Both the position numbers and the translations under genes were made by a program. Source: Diphasiastrum complanatum (taxonomy: Eukaryota; Streptophyta; Lycopodiopsida; Lycopodiales; Lycopodiaceae). From it: a stretch of 64,000 bases of DNA. The stretch is from assembly GCA_029204225.1 (NCBI GenBank), contig CM055107.1, forward strand, positions 9,293,472 through 9,357,471, given 5' to 3'. Shown one piece after another: positions 23,952 to 35,334 of this stretch; positions within the stretch are counted from its first letter, which is position 1; every line of letters starts with the position of its first letter. The notes under the pieces are model-generated. The model did no database searches. It was not told the origin of the DNA and saw only the letters and a list, made by a program, of their open reading frames with translations.

Positions 23952-24201
23952 ATGGACTGGTATGAAGAAGACTATATATACATATGTGCAAAAATGTATT
24001 TCTTGTCAGTGAATAAGGTGGAACATGTCAAGCAACCAGGTTTATTGCATCCACCATCTATTCCTACAGACCGTTGGACAAGTATCATGGATGTTATACC
24101 TTCCTTGCCTACAACATACAGAGGATATGATGGTATCTATGTGGTGGTGGACATGCTTACAAAGTATGCACACTTCTTACCTTATAAAAGTACTGACAGT
24201 G
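23952..24201 (+). pseudogene. Gypsy integrase start, cut by an insertion
   Basis: Traces of the zinc-binding region are followed by the core start VVVDMLTKYAHFLPYKST (first catalytic Asp). The sequence is broken at 24201 by the LTR of another element. The middle of the core with the second Asp and the Glu is not found on the far side, so bases were lost there. Confidence 0.75.
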
Positions 24202-24560
24202 TGTAATAGATCCTAACACCATAGTAGGGCAAACACTAACTGATCCACCCAACCTTGCCTACTCCCTGATATAGAGTAAGCCCCTCCTAGCCCAGTGTGA
24301 GGACTGGTAGCATGCAATTGCCAAGTGTCGGCCACGTGTCACTGACGTGGCCGACTGCACGTCGAGACCCAACTGAGGGCCCTATCCTGCTGACAGGGTC
24401 CCTAGACTGTGTTAGGCCCGCCATGGCTATGGACCGTGCTGGGGCACACTACTCACACTGTCTTGCCCTGTTGGTCGTGTACGCTGGACACGACCCTGAA
24501 CTGTGGTATCTGACCTATCTGTGTTCTCTAGGGTTCGGCACTGGTTACGAGCTCATAACA
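24202..24560 (-). repeat. 3' LTR of the nested gypsy element
   Basis: TGTAATAG...CATAACA on the + strand (TG...CA). Near-identical copies lie at 39805-40158 and 63036-63393, and a truncated one at 27490-27641. It contains GGCCACGTGTCA and a repeated TGACGTGGCC near 24333-24355. Confidence 0.92.
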
Positions 24561-25800
24561 CTCCCTCCCCCTTAAGAACAAAGTCCTCTAAGACAAAGTC
24601 TGGAAAAATCTTGCGAAGGACGCTGCCTCTTTCCCAAGTGGCATTCTCAACAGGCTGATCATTCCACTTAACCAGATATTCTCGGTATAGAGTATGACGA
24701 GTCTGCGTCTCTCTACTATCAAGAATCTCCTCTGGTTCATGTGGAGGTTGCTGAGGATCTAATGGGAAAACTAGAACACTGTCCCCTACCAGATTTTTTG
24801 ATCTGGCTAAGGCTTTTCGTAACTGACTTACATGAGAGACTGGAAAAACCTTACTTCTGTGTGGGAGTTCTAGCTCATAGGTGACCTCGCCTAGTCTCCT
24901 ACTGATGGTAAAGGGACCACAATACCTTGGAGACAACTTAGCACACAGAGTCAACTGGGACTCTCAAGTAGACTTTCTCACCAGCGGAGAATTGCACATC
25001 TCGTCTGTGTGGATCTGCATAATGCCTGGCTCGATCCTGGGATTGCCTAATGTTACGCTTAGCATGTTCTATCATCTGGTTTAGGTCTTCTAAAAAGTTT
25101 CTGGCTGCTTCAACTTTTTCTTGTTTAAACCCTACAGCTGTGGGTGAGCGTGGCTGAAAACCGTACATCAACATTAATGGGCTGTATCCCGTAGCTGAAT
25201 GTTTGGTACTGTTGTAAGAAAACTCTAATATTGAGAGATACTCCTCCCAATTAGTTTGCTTCTTGCTGACGTATGCACGAAGCATATCCTCCAGCACATG
25301 ATTTACCCTCTCTGTTTGACCGTCCGTCTGTGGATGGTCGGTGGTACTCATATTAAGTTTAATATGGAGATGATGGAATACTGCCCTCCAAAAATTTCCA
25401 GTAAACTTACTGTCCCGGTCGCTGACTATGCCGGAAGGTAGACCGTACAATTTAAATAGCCCGTCTACAAACAACCTCGCTAACTCTGGAGCTCTAACGG
25501 TTGTTTTGGTCGGAATGAAATGAGCCATTTTGGTCAGACGGTCAACTGTGACCCATATAGCGTCATTACCCCTTTGGGTTTTAGGCAGGCCTACTATAAA
25601 ATCCATGGAGATACTCTCCCATTTACCAGCTGGTATTTCTAAGGGCTGCAACAACCCTCCTGCCTTTAAACGCTCTGCTTTGTTCACTTGACATTTCTGG
25701 CAACTGGTTACATACTGGTGGACGTCCTTTTTCATACTGGGCCAGAAAAATTGCCTACGAAGAAGCTCATAGGTCTTCTGTATGCCTGGGTGTTGAAAGT
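24561..25800 (-). pseudogene. Gypsy integrase with C-terminal chromodomain
   Basis: The zinc-binding part (YVTSCQKCQVNK) leads to the core with D,D,E in ISMDFIVGLPKT, IVSDRDSKFTG and TDGQTERVNHVLED. A frame break near 24950 (compare the intact copy at 63405-63932, which has SKTLKSG here) precedes the C-terminal part LSPRYCGPF and the chromodomain HTLYREYLVKWNDQPVENAT. Chromodomains guide chromovirus integration to marked chromatin. Only the frame break and the lost RT prevent function. Confidence 0.92.
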
Positions 25801-25849
25801 CTTTCTGAGGAGGCTGCTCAGAAAGGGGCTGCTGTCTCGCCCTCTTCCT

Positions 25850-26689
25850 ACCACTGAATCATCATAGATTTGAGCATATCTGAGAGCTTGCTCAAGGGTA
25901 GTAGGCGAGTTTCTCTGGACCTCTACTTTATATTCATCTTTGAGGCCACGGACAAATCCCCTGATTTTCTGATAATCATCTGTATTTTTAATCTTTAAAA
26001 TTGCTTCTCAATACTGCGAGATATATTGGATGAGGGACTTGTCCATTATTGTTCTTTCCCAGGCTTCCCAGGCTCTATCAAGTTCATTTTTAGGTAGGAA
26101 TTCTCTTAGGAAGGCCTCTTCAAAAGCTTTCCATGACCGAGGAGTCTGCCCAGTCTCCTGGAGATTTAACCACCACTTATAGGCCATGGGCCCTAAGGAA
26201 AGACTGGCCTCAATAGCTTGCAAATGGTCAGGGGTCTGTTTAAGAGCATGAATGTTCTTCCATTTGTTGAGGAAGGTTTGTAGAATGTCTGCATTTCTAT
26301 CCTTCTCTTCCCCATTAAAAGTAGGAGGCTTTAAAAACACTGGGGTGAGACCGTAAAGTCTCACCCGAAACTGATGGCAGTGGAGAAGGGGACAACTGAG
26401 AAGTGGAGGGAAGGCTTCCTTTCGCGGAACTCAAAATTAAGCTTTTGAGTTCAGCGAACGAGTCGTCCACACTGGACTTGAAATTGGCTAATGCCAACTT
26501 CAGTTCATCCACTTCTGTTACCAAGTCGAGAAACTGCTCCTTGGTAACCAGTTCGTCGAGTTCTTCGGTGAACTGTTCCTGTTCTTCCATATCCATTGGT
26601 TCTTTCCCTTTACTGTAAGCCAAGGCTTCTGTTTCAAGTTCGTCGAAGCCTCTCTTCGGGGGTTGATCAAGTCCCTGAGGAGTGGTCAT
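25850..26689 (-). pseudogene. Gypsy gag of the nested element
   Basis: An acidic, helical N-terminal part (26689-26390) is followed by the capsid-like part PPTFNGEEKDRNADILQTF, AYKWWLNLQE and FEEAFLREFLPKNE. After a stop at about 26006 the frame continues to AQIYDDSVVGRGRD and then jumps to pre-integrase sequence. Gag packages the element RNA. The zinc knuckle expected at its end has been removed by the deletion. Confidence 0.85.
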
Positions 26690-27476
26690 TTTCGGAACTG
26701 AAAAAGAGGTATCTTAACTTCTGATGAAAAAAAGTCAAAAGACTAATTTACAACTGTACAAGGAGGGAAAGAAAACTTAGCTCTTTCTGAGAACTGTACA
26801 TCCACAGAGAGAATCAAGAAAAGCCCTTCTCAGCTCTTCCTCAACTGCTTTCAGACCTGTGGTTCTGAGAAATCTGAATAGAGGTTGGAAAAAGTGCAAA
26901 AAGATCTGAAACTTTTGCTATCCCCCCTCGCTGGTCTGACAGCATCTCTATTTGTCCACAAAAAGGCAAATCTAAAGTCCAAACACACTTCTGAATTCTG
27001 AAATTTCAGAAGCCCCCTGCTCGCTGATCTGGTAGGAAAACTATTGCTCCGAATCTCTGAAGTTGGGGCCCAGAAACCTGTCCAAAATCTGGATTTTTAG
27101 AAGCACTGGCAGCGCTGACCCTGCTCTTCCTTTTTGGCTTCAAATTCGTTGAGAACTACTAAATTTTCTCCTGGAAATCAGATGCTAATCTCTGAATGTA
27201 CAGCGGTGGAGGTGCTTACTTCTTCCTACTCTGATTCCGCTGGAAAATATGTAGAAAACTTTCTAAAATCTGTGAAGAATAGCTGCTTTTCCAGCGAGCT
27301 ACCTACACATGGAATCTGACTCCTTACTACTGTGATTTCTGAGTGAAAATCAGAAGTTTTAAGGCTACACCTACAGCGATTCTCCTCCTCTAATCTTTTC
27401 TGAGAAACTGGGAGATCTTTCCTATCCTCTGATAGCTTTCTCTACTGCTACTACTAAGCTCCCAAAGATGGAGATG

Positions 27477-27488
27477 GCTCTGATACCA
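27477..27488 (-). other. Primer-binding site of the nested gypsy element
   Basis: The complement reads TGGTATCAGAGC, the classic plant retrotransposon site pairing with the 3' end of initiator tRNA-Met. One base separates it from the 5' LTR end at 27490. Confidence 0.93.
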
Positions 27489-27489
27489 G

Positions 27490-27641
27490 TGTAATAGATC
27501 CTAACACCACAGTAGGGCAAACACTAACTGATCCACCCAACCTTGCCTACTCCCTGATATAGAGTAAGCCCCTCCTAGCCCAGTGTGAGGACTGGTAGCA
27601 TGCAACTGCCAAGTGTCGGCCACGTGTCATTGACGTGGCCG
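27490..27641 (-). repeat. Truncated 5' LTR of the nested element
   Basis: Identical in layout to 24202-24350, then broken at TGACGTGGCC where older gypsy sequence resumes. More than half of this LTR is missing. Confidence 0.9.
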
Positions 27642-27649
27642 CTAGTTTC

Positions 27650-28190
27650 ATCAGTTGTAGATCAGGTTTAGAACATGAATGATATTCTGAAAGCTAATCG
27701 GGAGCATATAAAAGCAACACAGATACGAATGAAGCGATATGCCGATCAAAAAAGGACTTTTTGTGATTTTTTTGAAGGAGATTTTGTGTATTTAAGGTTA
27801 CAACCTTATAGATATACTAAGCTAAAGAAAACTCAAAGCGAAAAGTTGGCTCCAAGATTTTATGGACCTTTCAAGATTTTGAAGAAGATCGGGGAGTTGA
27901 ATTATGAATTGGATCTACCACCAACAATTCGTATGCATCGAGGGTTTCATGTCTCTTTTTTGAAGAAAATTCTAGGAGAACACTCAACTGCAACTGCTAC
28001 ACTACCACCTTTGGATCATGGAGGTAATATGGTTTTGGAACTAGCCAAAGTTGTTGGATATTGACACAAGGTATTGTGAAACGGCAAGATAATCAAAGAA
28101 TATTTGGTTCATTGGAAAAACCTTCTTGATGAAGACAATACTTGGGTAAACAGCTCATTTATTCAACAATGGCCACGACTACTACCATGA
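27650..28190 (+). pseudogene. Gypsy integrase C-terminus and chromodomain (continuation)
   Basis: Resumes the element split at 24201: IKATQIRMKRYADQKRTF, LAPRFYGPFKILKKIG and HRGFHVSFLKK. After stops comes the chromodomain-like IIKEYLVHWKNLLDEDNTWV, ending at QQWPRL near 28190. The same order (KLAPR.YGPF then chromodomain) is seen in the nested element on the other strand. Confidence 0.85.
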
Positions 28191-28298
28191 AGCTGTTGGA
28201 TATGACATTCTCAATTAAGACTACATAACTAAAGCATTCAAACTTACTAAGCAAACATCTTCATTTTTGAGGACAAAAATGTTTAAGTAGGGGGATTG

Positions 28299-29000
28299 TC
28301 ATGTACTTTTAGTATACCTGTGCTTATTATAATATCCAGTGTAAGCTTTGTTAGGCCCAAAAGGAGCTATTAGCCTTAAGAATAAGGTGTTTCTCTTTAG
28401 GCCCTTCAAAGTACCTTAATAAGGATAATAGGCCAACAATGGCCCAAATACATCTAGTAAGACTTAACAGGGGCTAACTATCCTTCAAGATAGTTATGTT
28501 TAGTTAAGTCAGGGCATTGTCTATAAGTAGGCAAGAGACAACAATTTTTGAATCTTTTGGCTCACTTGCAAGAGAGAGAACTAGGAGCTCCATCTCCTCT
28601 TCCTCCTTTGTGAATGTGAGCCTTGGGATTGCCATTTGCTAGGTCTTATGTGCCCTATCCACATGAATTTGTGCTCTAGTCAATGCTTTGTAATCATTTC
28701 CTCATTCTTAATGTGATTCTATGGAGATCTTATTGTTTTTAGCTTCTTGTGGATATACTATCATGAATGTTTCTTATTTCTCTTGCTTCTAGCTTAATTT
28801 CTTTTGTTATTGCTATTAGCTTGGATTTGGCACATGCCATTTGCTTTCTACCCTAATTGGATTAGGGCCAAAAAGATGGAGGGCAAATTGACATAAGTAG
28901 TTTTGTGCCCATGATAGAATGCCCCTCCAATAGAGGCCTGGGCCCTATTGTCCTTTGAACAAGTAGTCATTGACTTGTGAATAGAAATAACCATTGGTCT
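28299..29000 (+). repeat. 3' LTR of the split gypsy element (right edge approximate)
   Basis: The polypurine tract AAGTAGGGGGAT ends at 28298, and the LTR begins TGTCATGTAC. A TATA-like 'ctataagtagg' lies near 28520. No second copy is in the window, so the right edge is a guess. Confidence 0.6.
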
Positions 29001-30776
29001 ACAGTTGCAGGGGATCGTGATCCATTCAAAAGGTTCCGGAATGCCAATGATTTGCGACTAGGATCGCAAAAAGAAAAGCTTTAATTTTTCAATTTTTAGA
29101 AAAAACACTAATGGCTAAATTTGATTTTTTTTGATAGTTTGGTTAGTGTCAAATGAACTCGGAAATCACCAATCAACGCATTGGAAGAACAACTTATTGG
29201 TAACTGGAAATCTGATGGTTGATTAACTCATAGGAGAGAGTGTTACAAGCAACACACACTTTGCTGGATAGCACAAGTCTATAGGCCTTCATACAGTTTT
29301 GGGAGCTCAAGTCATGGATTGTTTATAAGTTGTGTATGGCTGAACTTCAACCACTTGTCGGATCCAAGTTCCAGAGAAAAAAATCAACTCATTTATCCAT
29401 GTCATGATCTCTAAATTATAACAGTTTATCCATGAAGCAGGCTGTTAAATTGTCTTCCACAAGTTCATCCTTAATTGTCACTCATCATCCATGAGTTTGG
29501 GAGCCAACTAGCGTTAAGAGTGATGATTACTTGCAATAGCTCACGATTCCTAAAGGGCTTTCCTCAATATGCACTTGTTCAACAACCTACTGTTGATAAA
29601 CTTGCATACCTCCACTCTTTTATATAGTTCTCCTAAAAAAATTCAAGGAGAAGCAAAAAATATCAAGGCAAAGTAAAAAAAAGAAAAAAGAAAAAAGAAA
29701 AAATTTGCGTTCCGGAAAACCCTAACCAAGTATAATGGATCCTGAGCCCATGATGTCAAATGAGCCCTAAATGTCTTGTGTGTCCATAAGTTTGACACAA
29801 TTCTAGAGTTTTCTTGTCTAATTGATAAGCCATGATGTTCTCACTGATATTTTTTGAAGCATTCTAATCTCTTGGTCCATATGCCAAGCTTGGAAGAAAG
29901 TTCTCAAGGAACCAATTTAAGAAACATTATTTATCACTCGCAAGGGTTCCTATCTGCGTTTGAATTTTGGAAACATCATACTTTGACTTTTTCATTGCCA
30001 TGATATTAAACTTTCACATTAGCTTTTGAAATCTTCACCTTTGCAGCATCAGCTTTAAGCATCTTCATGTATTACACTTACAGTTTGGATGCTGTCTGTT
30101 GCGAGTCGAGAAGAGTTATAGAGAGATACATTGGACCTTAAGTCTTTTTCGTAATATGAAGAAGTTTGAGATGGTTGTTTTTAGCCTTGGTTCCTGGTAT
30201 ACAAATCATGCATTGTTAGGCTTCATCTTTATCTTCATGCAACTCATATGCTGTGCTAGGCCACTCTTCTTTCTTGGGTAGTTGTTCATGGAAGAGAACT
30301 GTAATTTTTGTGCAAAAAAGCTTTGCCTTGATTAATCTGAGCGATAATTGATTTTGTTGGTTTGCTTCTGATACCTTAAAATTCTAATACAAGCTACCTA
30401 AGTCTTTTCAAATCTTACTGCCTAATATAGACTGCATGCATGAAAATCATAACATTTTGCTCCACTCCCGTCTCCTACATTTTATATGTGATGTATATTC
30501 AGTATGTATTATGAGGTTTTCCAGCTACAGAACTACAAGAGGATGTATCACAAATACTGACTCATTCAGAACCAACTTTTGTGCTCTGATATTTTGGCAT
30601 TTGACTGTAAGTTAATTACAAGAGGATTTCTCACAAGATGCAGTTATCCTATAAATTTGATCTGTGTTATCAGTTTAGACAGATATTATCATCTTGAAAA
30701 GCTGGATTGTACAACGCCTTTGGCATTTGACATGAGACTGTAGCACAGAATTGTGACAAGCTTGATTTTGGTGCAG
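29001..30776 (+). other. Rest of intron 1, no gene recognised
   Basis: AT-rich intron sequence ending in the acceptor TTTTGGTGCAG. No ORF of note, and no repeat relation seen within the window. Confidence 0.5.
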
Positions 30777-30902
30777 AGTGAGTTTATTGCAGATTGTTTT
30801 GTTCGTAGAGCTTATATATCAGGATTCACTGGGAGTGCGGGCACAGCCATTATAACTAAAGAAAAAGCAGCTCTCTGGACCGATGGACGTTACTTTTTGC
30901 AG
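30777..30902 (+). CDS. APP2: Xaa-Pro aminopeptidase P, exon 2
   Basis: 42 codons after the acceptor GGTGCAG. They carry [20 protein letters not shown], then [12 protein letters not shown], the best conserved part of the N-terminal domain of M24B aminopeptidase P. The exon ends at TTTTTGCAG. The protein requires exon 3 to start with AAKQ, so the donor is GCATGC, a GC donor; no GT fits. Confidence 0.93.
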
Positions 30903-31437
30903 GCATGCACCTTTTGCTATTTCATTAGTTCAGTATAGCAATAGAAACAGTCGTTCCTTGAGTAAGTTACATAAAGCAGTTTCAAGTTTAGACTCATACT
31001 TTGAAATCATATTGAAATGCAGATTTAAAAAACAACCTTTAGCTCAGTGATTTCAGCTTTTTTTACATGGAAATCGAGTTTCTTTATACTGAGCATGATA
31101 ATTGTTTGCATGAAATTGCAACAACTTATTCTGAATTTCCTGTTCTGAGCCTTGAACTTCAGGTATTCCTATTATGAAGCAATTTTGTCAGCTTTTGTCA
31201 CCATAATTTATATAGTTGTTCTAGGGAAAAGACGGGAGCTTTGAACGAACTCTCCAGCTGTATTGGGGATGCATAACTAAGTCTATGCTGTGTAAATATC
31301 AATAAATGCATAATTCTAGTGGAATGAACACTGCAATCTAAATTTAATTAATTAAGGCTTGTTTTCATGTTTTTTGTCAAGAGGCATCCTGAAGCTTATG
31401 ACCTGCACCTGCTTGTTGTATTCATTAAAATATGCAG

Positions 31438-31557
31438 GCAGCAAAGCAACTGGGGCCTGAGTGGATTCTTATGCGAGCTGGCATACCAGGTGTACCCAAT
31501 TACAGTGAATGGCTAAAAGACAATCTTTCTCAAGGCTCCCGTGTTGGCATTGACCCA
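31438..31557 (+). CDS. APP2: Xaa-Pro aminopeptidase P, exon 3
   Basis: 40 codons after the acceptor ATATGCAG: AAKQLGPEWILMRAGIPGVP, then SEWLKDNL and RVGIDP. The donor GTAAGT follows directly, in phase 0. GIDP continues in exon 4 with FL, as in the family (VGIDPFLFS in relatives). Intron 3 beyond it is about 18 kb. Confidence 0.93.
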
Positions 31558-32330
31558 GTAAGTTCAAGTTTCTCTTATGAAGTTTGCATTGTGCTACTTC
31601 ACATTGCTGCTTCTAAGGTCTTGGGTCTTTTCTAGCTATGTACGATCAATGTGTAGATGGTTCCTTACAACTTTATGTTTTGGATATACTGATAAAGGAA
31701 TAGTGTACATTGATTGTCATGCTTAGCCTGCAGTATATTTCAGTTTTGACGGTGGGTTTCAGTTTTGACGGTGGGTTTAAACTTTGCTGACTTGGCTTTG
31801 CTTTATACTTATTTAGTTAGAGTTTTACCTGGAGGAAGTTGAAGTTACATATAAGAAGACCATCATTTTGATAGAACTTTGAGGGTTTCCCAATGAATCT
31901 CATTCCCTTTTCAAGATCTAATATAGAGCTTGAAGGGGGTGTGGGGGGCTAGTTTAAGACATTTGCGGACTTGCCTTGAGGAAGAGGCTTTGAATGCTCA
32001 GTGGGGCTATTGTCCAACATGTCAATCCCCAACAAAAGTTTTGCTCAGATCATGGGCTACCAGAGCTCATGCCATTAGTTCCAATGTAGGGTTCAAAGTC
32101 ATGGGGGAGGCAAACATTGAAATTAAATGATCAAGAAATATTTGCCTCCATTTTCACATAAGATCAGATAGGCAAATCGCCATGCTCAAGCCTACTAACC
32201 TAGAAGGTTGTCTTCGTCCCTGCACACCTTCTCCAATCTTGATACTCGGTGCAAAAGCTTTGCATGAAAGTTATGGATCAAGATGGTGCAATGTTATGTA
32301 TACCCATAAGGGCATGCAACAGATTACTCG
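31558..32330 (+). other. Start of intron 3, no gene recognised
   Basis: Follows donor GTAAGT. It holds a 21-base tandem duplication near 31740-31780 and otherwise plain intron sequence. Confidence 0.5.
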
Positions 32331-32500
32331 TTAGAACCTCATCTCGACACTAGCATGACCTTGGCACGCCCGGTTACCAGAGGGCCTGAGGCCAAGTATG
32401 GGTGATGGCTGGTGACCGGAGTGGACATCTATCCCAAGCTGGGACCGGTGCGTCACAAGCTGTGACCTGGTGTGACCGCTTGTCAAGTTGTTAGAGATGC
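32331..32500 (+). repeat. Fragment of the gypsy LTR type seen at 37561
   Basis: About 170 bases align with 37562-37730 (shared 'ggttacca', 'agggcctgaggcc', 'gggaccggtgcgtcac'). It then passes directly into gypsy pol sequence, so the rest of that LTR and everything up to integrase is missing. Confidence 0.75.
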
Positions 32501-33540
32501 AGTGAATTCGGTTAAGTGTAAACCCTGTCAGCTAGCCAAAGTGGAAGGATGGAGGGTAGCTTATCCCTTAGATATCCCTCAGAAGAGATGGGAAAGTATA
32601 TCTATGGATTTTGTGGTTGGAATTCCTAAAACCCAACGACAAACTGATTCTATCTGAGTTGTAGTGGACAAGTTAACTAAGTTAGCTACGTTCATACCGG
32701 TCAATTCAACTACAAAGGCTTAAGATTTAGCCCAAATTTTTGTGGGAACATTATTCAGGTTGTTTGGACTGCCAAGTGATATTGTTAGTGATAGAGATCC
32801 TAAGTTTACAGGTCACTTCTAGTCAATTGTATTCCATAAATTTGAAACATCTCTTAGTTTTAGTTCTACTAATCATCTTGAATTAGATGGATAGATTGAA
32901 AGAACTAATCAGACTATGGAAGATATGTTGAGAAAACATGTGTCTCACAGGTAGTCTTAGTGGGAGGATTATATTCCTTCAATTGAGTTTGCTTATAATA
33001 GTATAAAACATTTTGTTACAGGTTATAGTTCGTTTATGCTTATTGTATGGATTTCAAGCTAGATCTCCAGTTAATGTGGAGACTAAATCTATTAAGATCT
33101 AGATAATCGTTGACTTCCTACATGACATGTAAGATATGTTGCAATTAGCACGTGATAGTTTCCGTAGTGCTCAAGACAGAGCTAAGCACTATGCTGATCT
33201 TAAGAGATCTCCTAGAGATTTAAAAGTTGATGATTGGGTATATCTTAGAATTTCAAAAAAGCGTTATAAGTTGTCTACCAGATGTTGTCGACTGTTTAGG
33301 ATCATAAAGAAAATTGGATCTTTAGCTTACAAACTTGATCTTCAAGATAAGTCTACTGCTCATCTAGTGTTTCATGTAAGCAGGTTGAAATTAAGTATAA
33401 TGTACAAGGCACTTTGGGATGAGTTGCTTGAGTTTAGGGATGAGACCTTGGACTTCCAATGTCTGGTAGTGCAACAAAGGGTTGGCATGTTGTGTCCAAT
33501 GATATTGTGGCCAAAATTTGGTGACCATGTTTCCATATTG
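32501..33540 (+). pseudogene. Gypsy integrase remnant in intron 3
   Basis: Readable with many stops: KCKPCQLAKVEG (zinc part), RWESISMDFVVGIPKTQR (first Asp), PSDIVSDRDPKFTGHF (second Asp), ERTNQTMEDML (after the Glu region), then RDSFRSAQDRAKHYADLKRS and LVFHVSRLK at the C-terminus. It resembles the integrase type at 25 kb but is a different, older copy. Confidence 0.85.
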
Positions 33541-35334
33541 TAGGCCTGCACTTCAAGTCCCAAAAAGGAATACACAACATTCACATGTGAGTGGAATTGG
33601 AAAATATTCTCTCTCATTCATACAAAAGGAGGAAGAAATTTTCCACAATCAATTGGATAGGTTGATGTGCATGCACACCAACTTACAGAGAACCGAAGAG
33701 AATGAGAGAGCTCATGTAGGTGATTATCTGTTTTATGTTGTACATTGTCAGTCATTAAATTGTAATTTGCAATGCCTAAAGTTAAGTTGTGAAACATGAC
33801 TTGTGAGGCATGAAATTGTGTGAGTCTAAACGAGGTTGATGTGATGAGGGTTTCAAACCTATCACCAAGGTCATAAGAGGAGGAATATGTATGTGTTCCT
33901 CCACCAAGATGCTTTACTGATTATAGGTCAATGCCCCACTCCAAGTTTCTACCGTGTTCTATCTTTCATTGTTGGGTTGTAGTCTTTGTGTGTAGAATTT
34001 TAGGGCTCAATTTTCAGACATCAAATGTAACAATAATTGTTGCCAACCCTTGTGTGCATTGTGCAAGACCTACAACTCAAGCCTCAACACACAACAAAGG
34101 GCAACAGGTGCTCTTGCGAGCTCAATGAAGAGAAGCATGTTGAGGAAGAAGAAACTTCAGTGGATGATTATCTTGAGGAGGATGAGGAGGAGAGTGATGA
34201 ATTATGATAATGAGGAGACTTCGGCAACAGAGCTCTTGAGAATGGCTAGGAGGGTATTGTAGGATGGTCTCGGGAGTTATTGTAAGCATTGGATGATAGT
34301 TTAATATCCTAGTATCATATGACTAGTGACATGTATATGATGTGCAAGGAGTCCAAAGTCTAGACTCCATACTAGTAACTACGTTGACATTATAAACGAT
34401 GTAATGTGCACTAAACAATGTTGTTTATGATTTACAGTCCTTGTTCATTTTGTGTTCAAATTTTAATTTTTTTTAAATGTCACTACTAAGTAATAATAAT
34501 AGCTAATAGTCTTAGACGATGCATGACTTTGTGGGATCCCATTCAGCTTGGTCGAATTGGCTGATCAGCCAAGAAACATTGGTCTAAAGACTGATAGTGT
34601 TTGAACTATGAAGCTACTTGGAATACCATGGTAGTTTTTCTTGAATACGGAGGTTCAGGCGCTAAGATGATGTGTGAACCGTGGATGTAGGACCACTCAA
34701 CATTGGACATTCTTTGGGGTTGTACGTTATAATATAACATATATGGTCTTCACACCCATATCAACATCATGACTTTTGTAGAAGTTGTCAGCTGAGTGCC
34801 ATTTCCGTTACTAGTTTGTGACTAGCATATCTTTATTAAGTGTGATGTTTGGCGTAATGTCACAAAGATATCTGAATCAAACCCAAAGCACACCCAAGTA
34901 GGCACCAAATATCCACTTTATTGATTTATCTTGGAAGTACATATCAAGTCACAAGCATAAACACATAAGAGCACTGCTGCTAAGTTTCCTCCCAGCCACC
35001 TGTTGCATAGACTATGATGAGGAATGCCTTTCTCTAGGCTCACTTATACATAATCCTCAAGCACCCACTTAACCTTGACCCTTTCCTAATGTCGACACAT
35101 GGCGAGCCCTTGCCACTTGGCAGTACCCTAACACATTCGCAAGGAAGTAGGAGGACCATCTGACCCGTGTCACTGATGCACTGGACCAAGTGTCACAATG
35201 AGTATATGACACGTGTCTCGTTGACCGGTCAACTCTCCTACTTTTTAGGAGGTCAGTCGAGCAGCCTCTAAAGTAAGACCCAATACCCTATACCAAATAC
35301 AAGCAGGTCAACAAGCTACCAAAAACCTGCTCTT
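33541..35334. other. Intron 3 filler, no gene recognised
   Basis: Short frames without domain identity. The part at 34850-35330 has the look of an LTR (promoter-like and C-rich) but no partner is present. Confidence 0.35.

Larger units (their letters stand above)
24202..27641 (-). mobile_element. Nested chromodomain gypsy element lacking PR-RT-RH
   Basis: On the - strand: a truncated 5' LTR (27490-27641), primer-binding site, gag (26689-25850), integrase with chromodomain (25800-24561), a G-rich polypurine tract (complement of 24561-24576) and a complete 3' LTR (24202-24560). Gag runs almost directly into the pre-integrase block HPGIQKTYELLRRQFFWP, so protease, RT and RNase H are deleted. 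It sits inside the integrase of the 21.5-29 kb element. A relative lies at 63036-64000, and a solo LTR at 39805-40158. Confidence 0.88.
21501..29000 (+). mobile_element. Chromodomain gypsy element split by a nested gypsy element
   Basis: Gag (21568-22262), protease end and RT (22555-23432), and integrase start (23950-24201) run on the + strand. They are interrupted by another element (24202-27641) and resume at 27650 with the integrase C-terminus and chromodomain. A polypurine tract and the 3' LTR follow (28299 on). No 5' LTR copy is recognised, so the left edge is approximate; the right LTR edge is also unknown. Many stops mark it as old. Confidence 0.78.

Noticed and set aside
31930-32130. 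A 66-codon frame in intron 3
   Set aside because: No conserved block, not flanked by splice sites that would join the peptidase frame.
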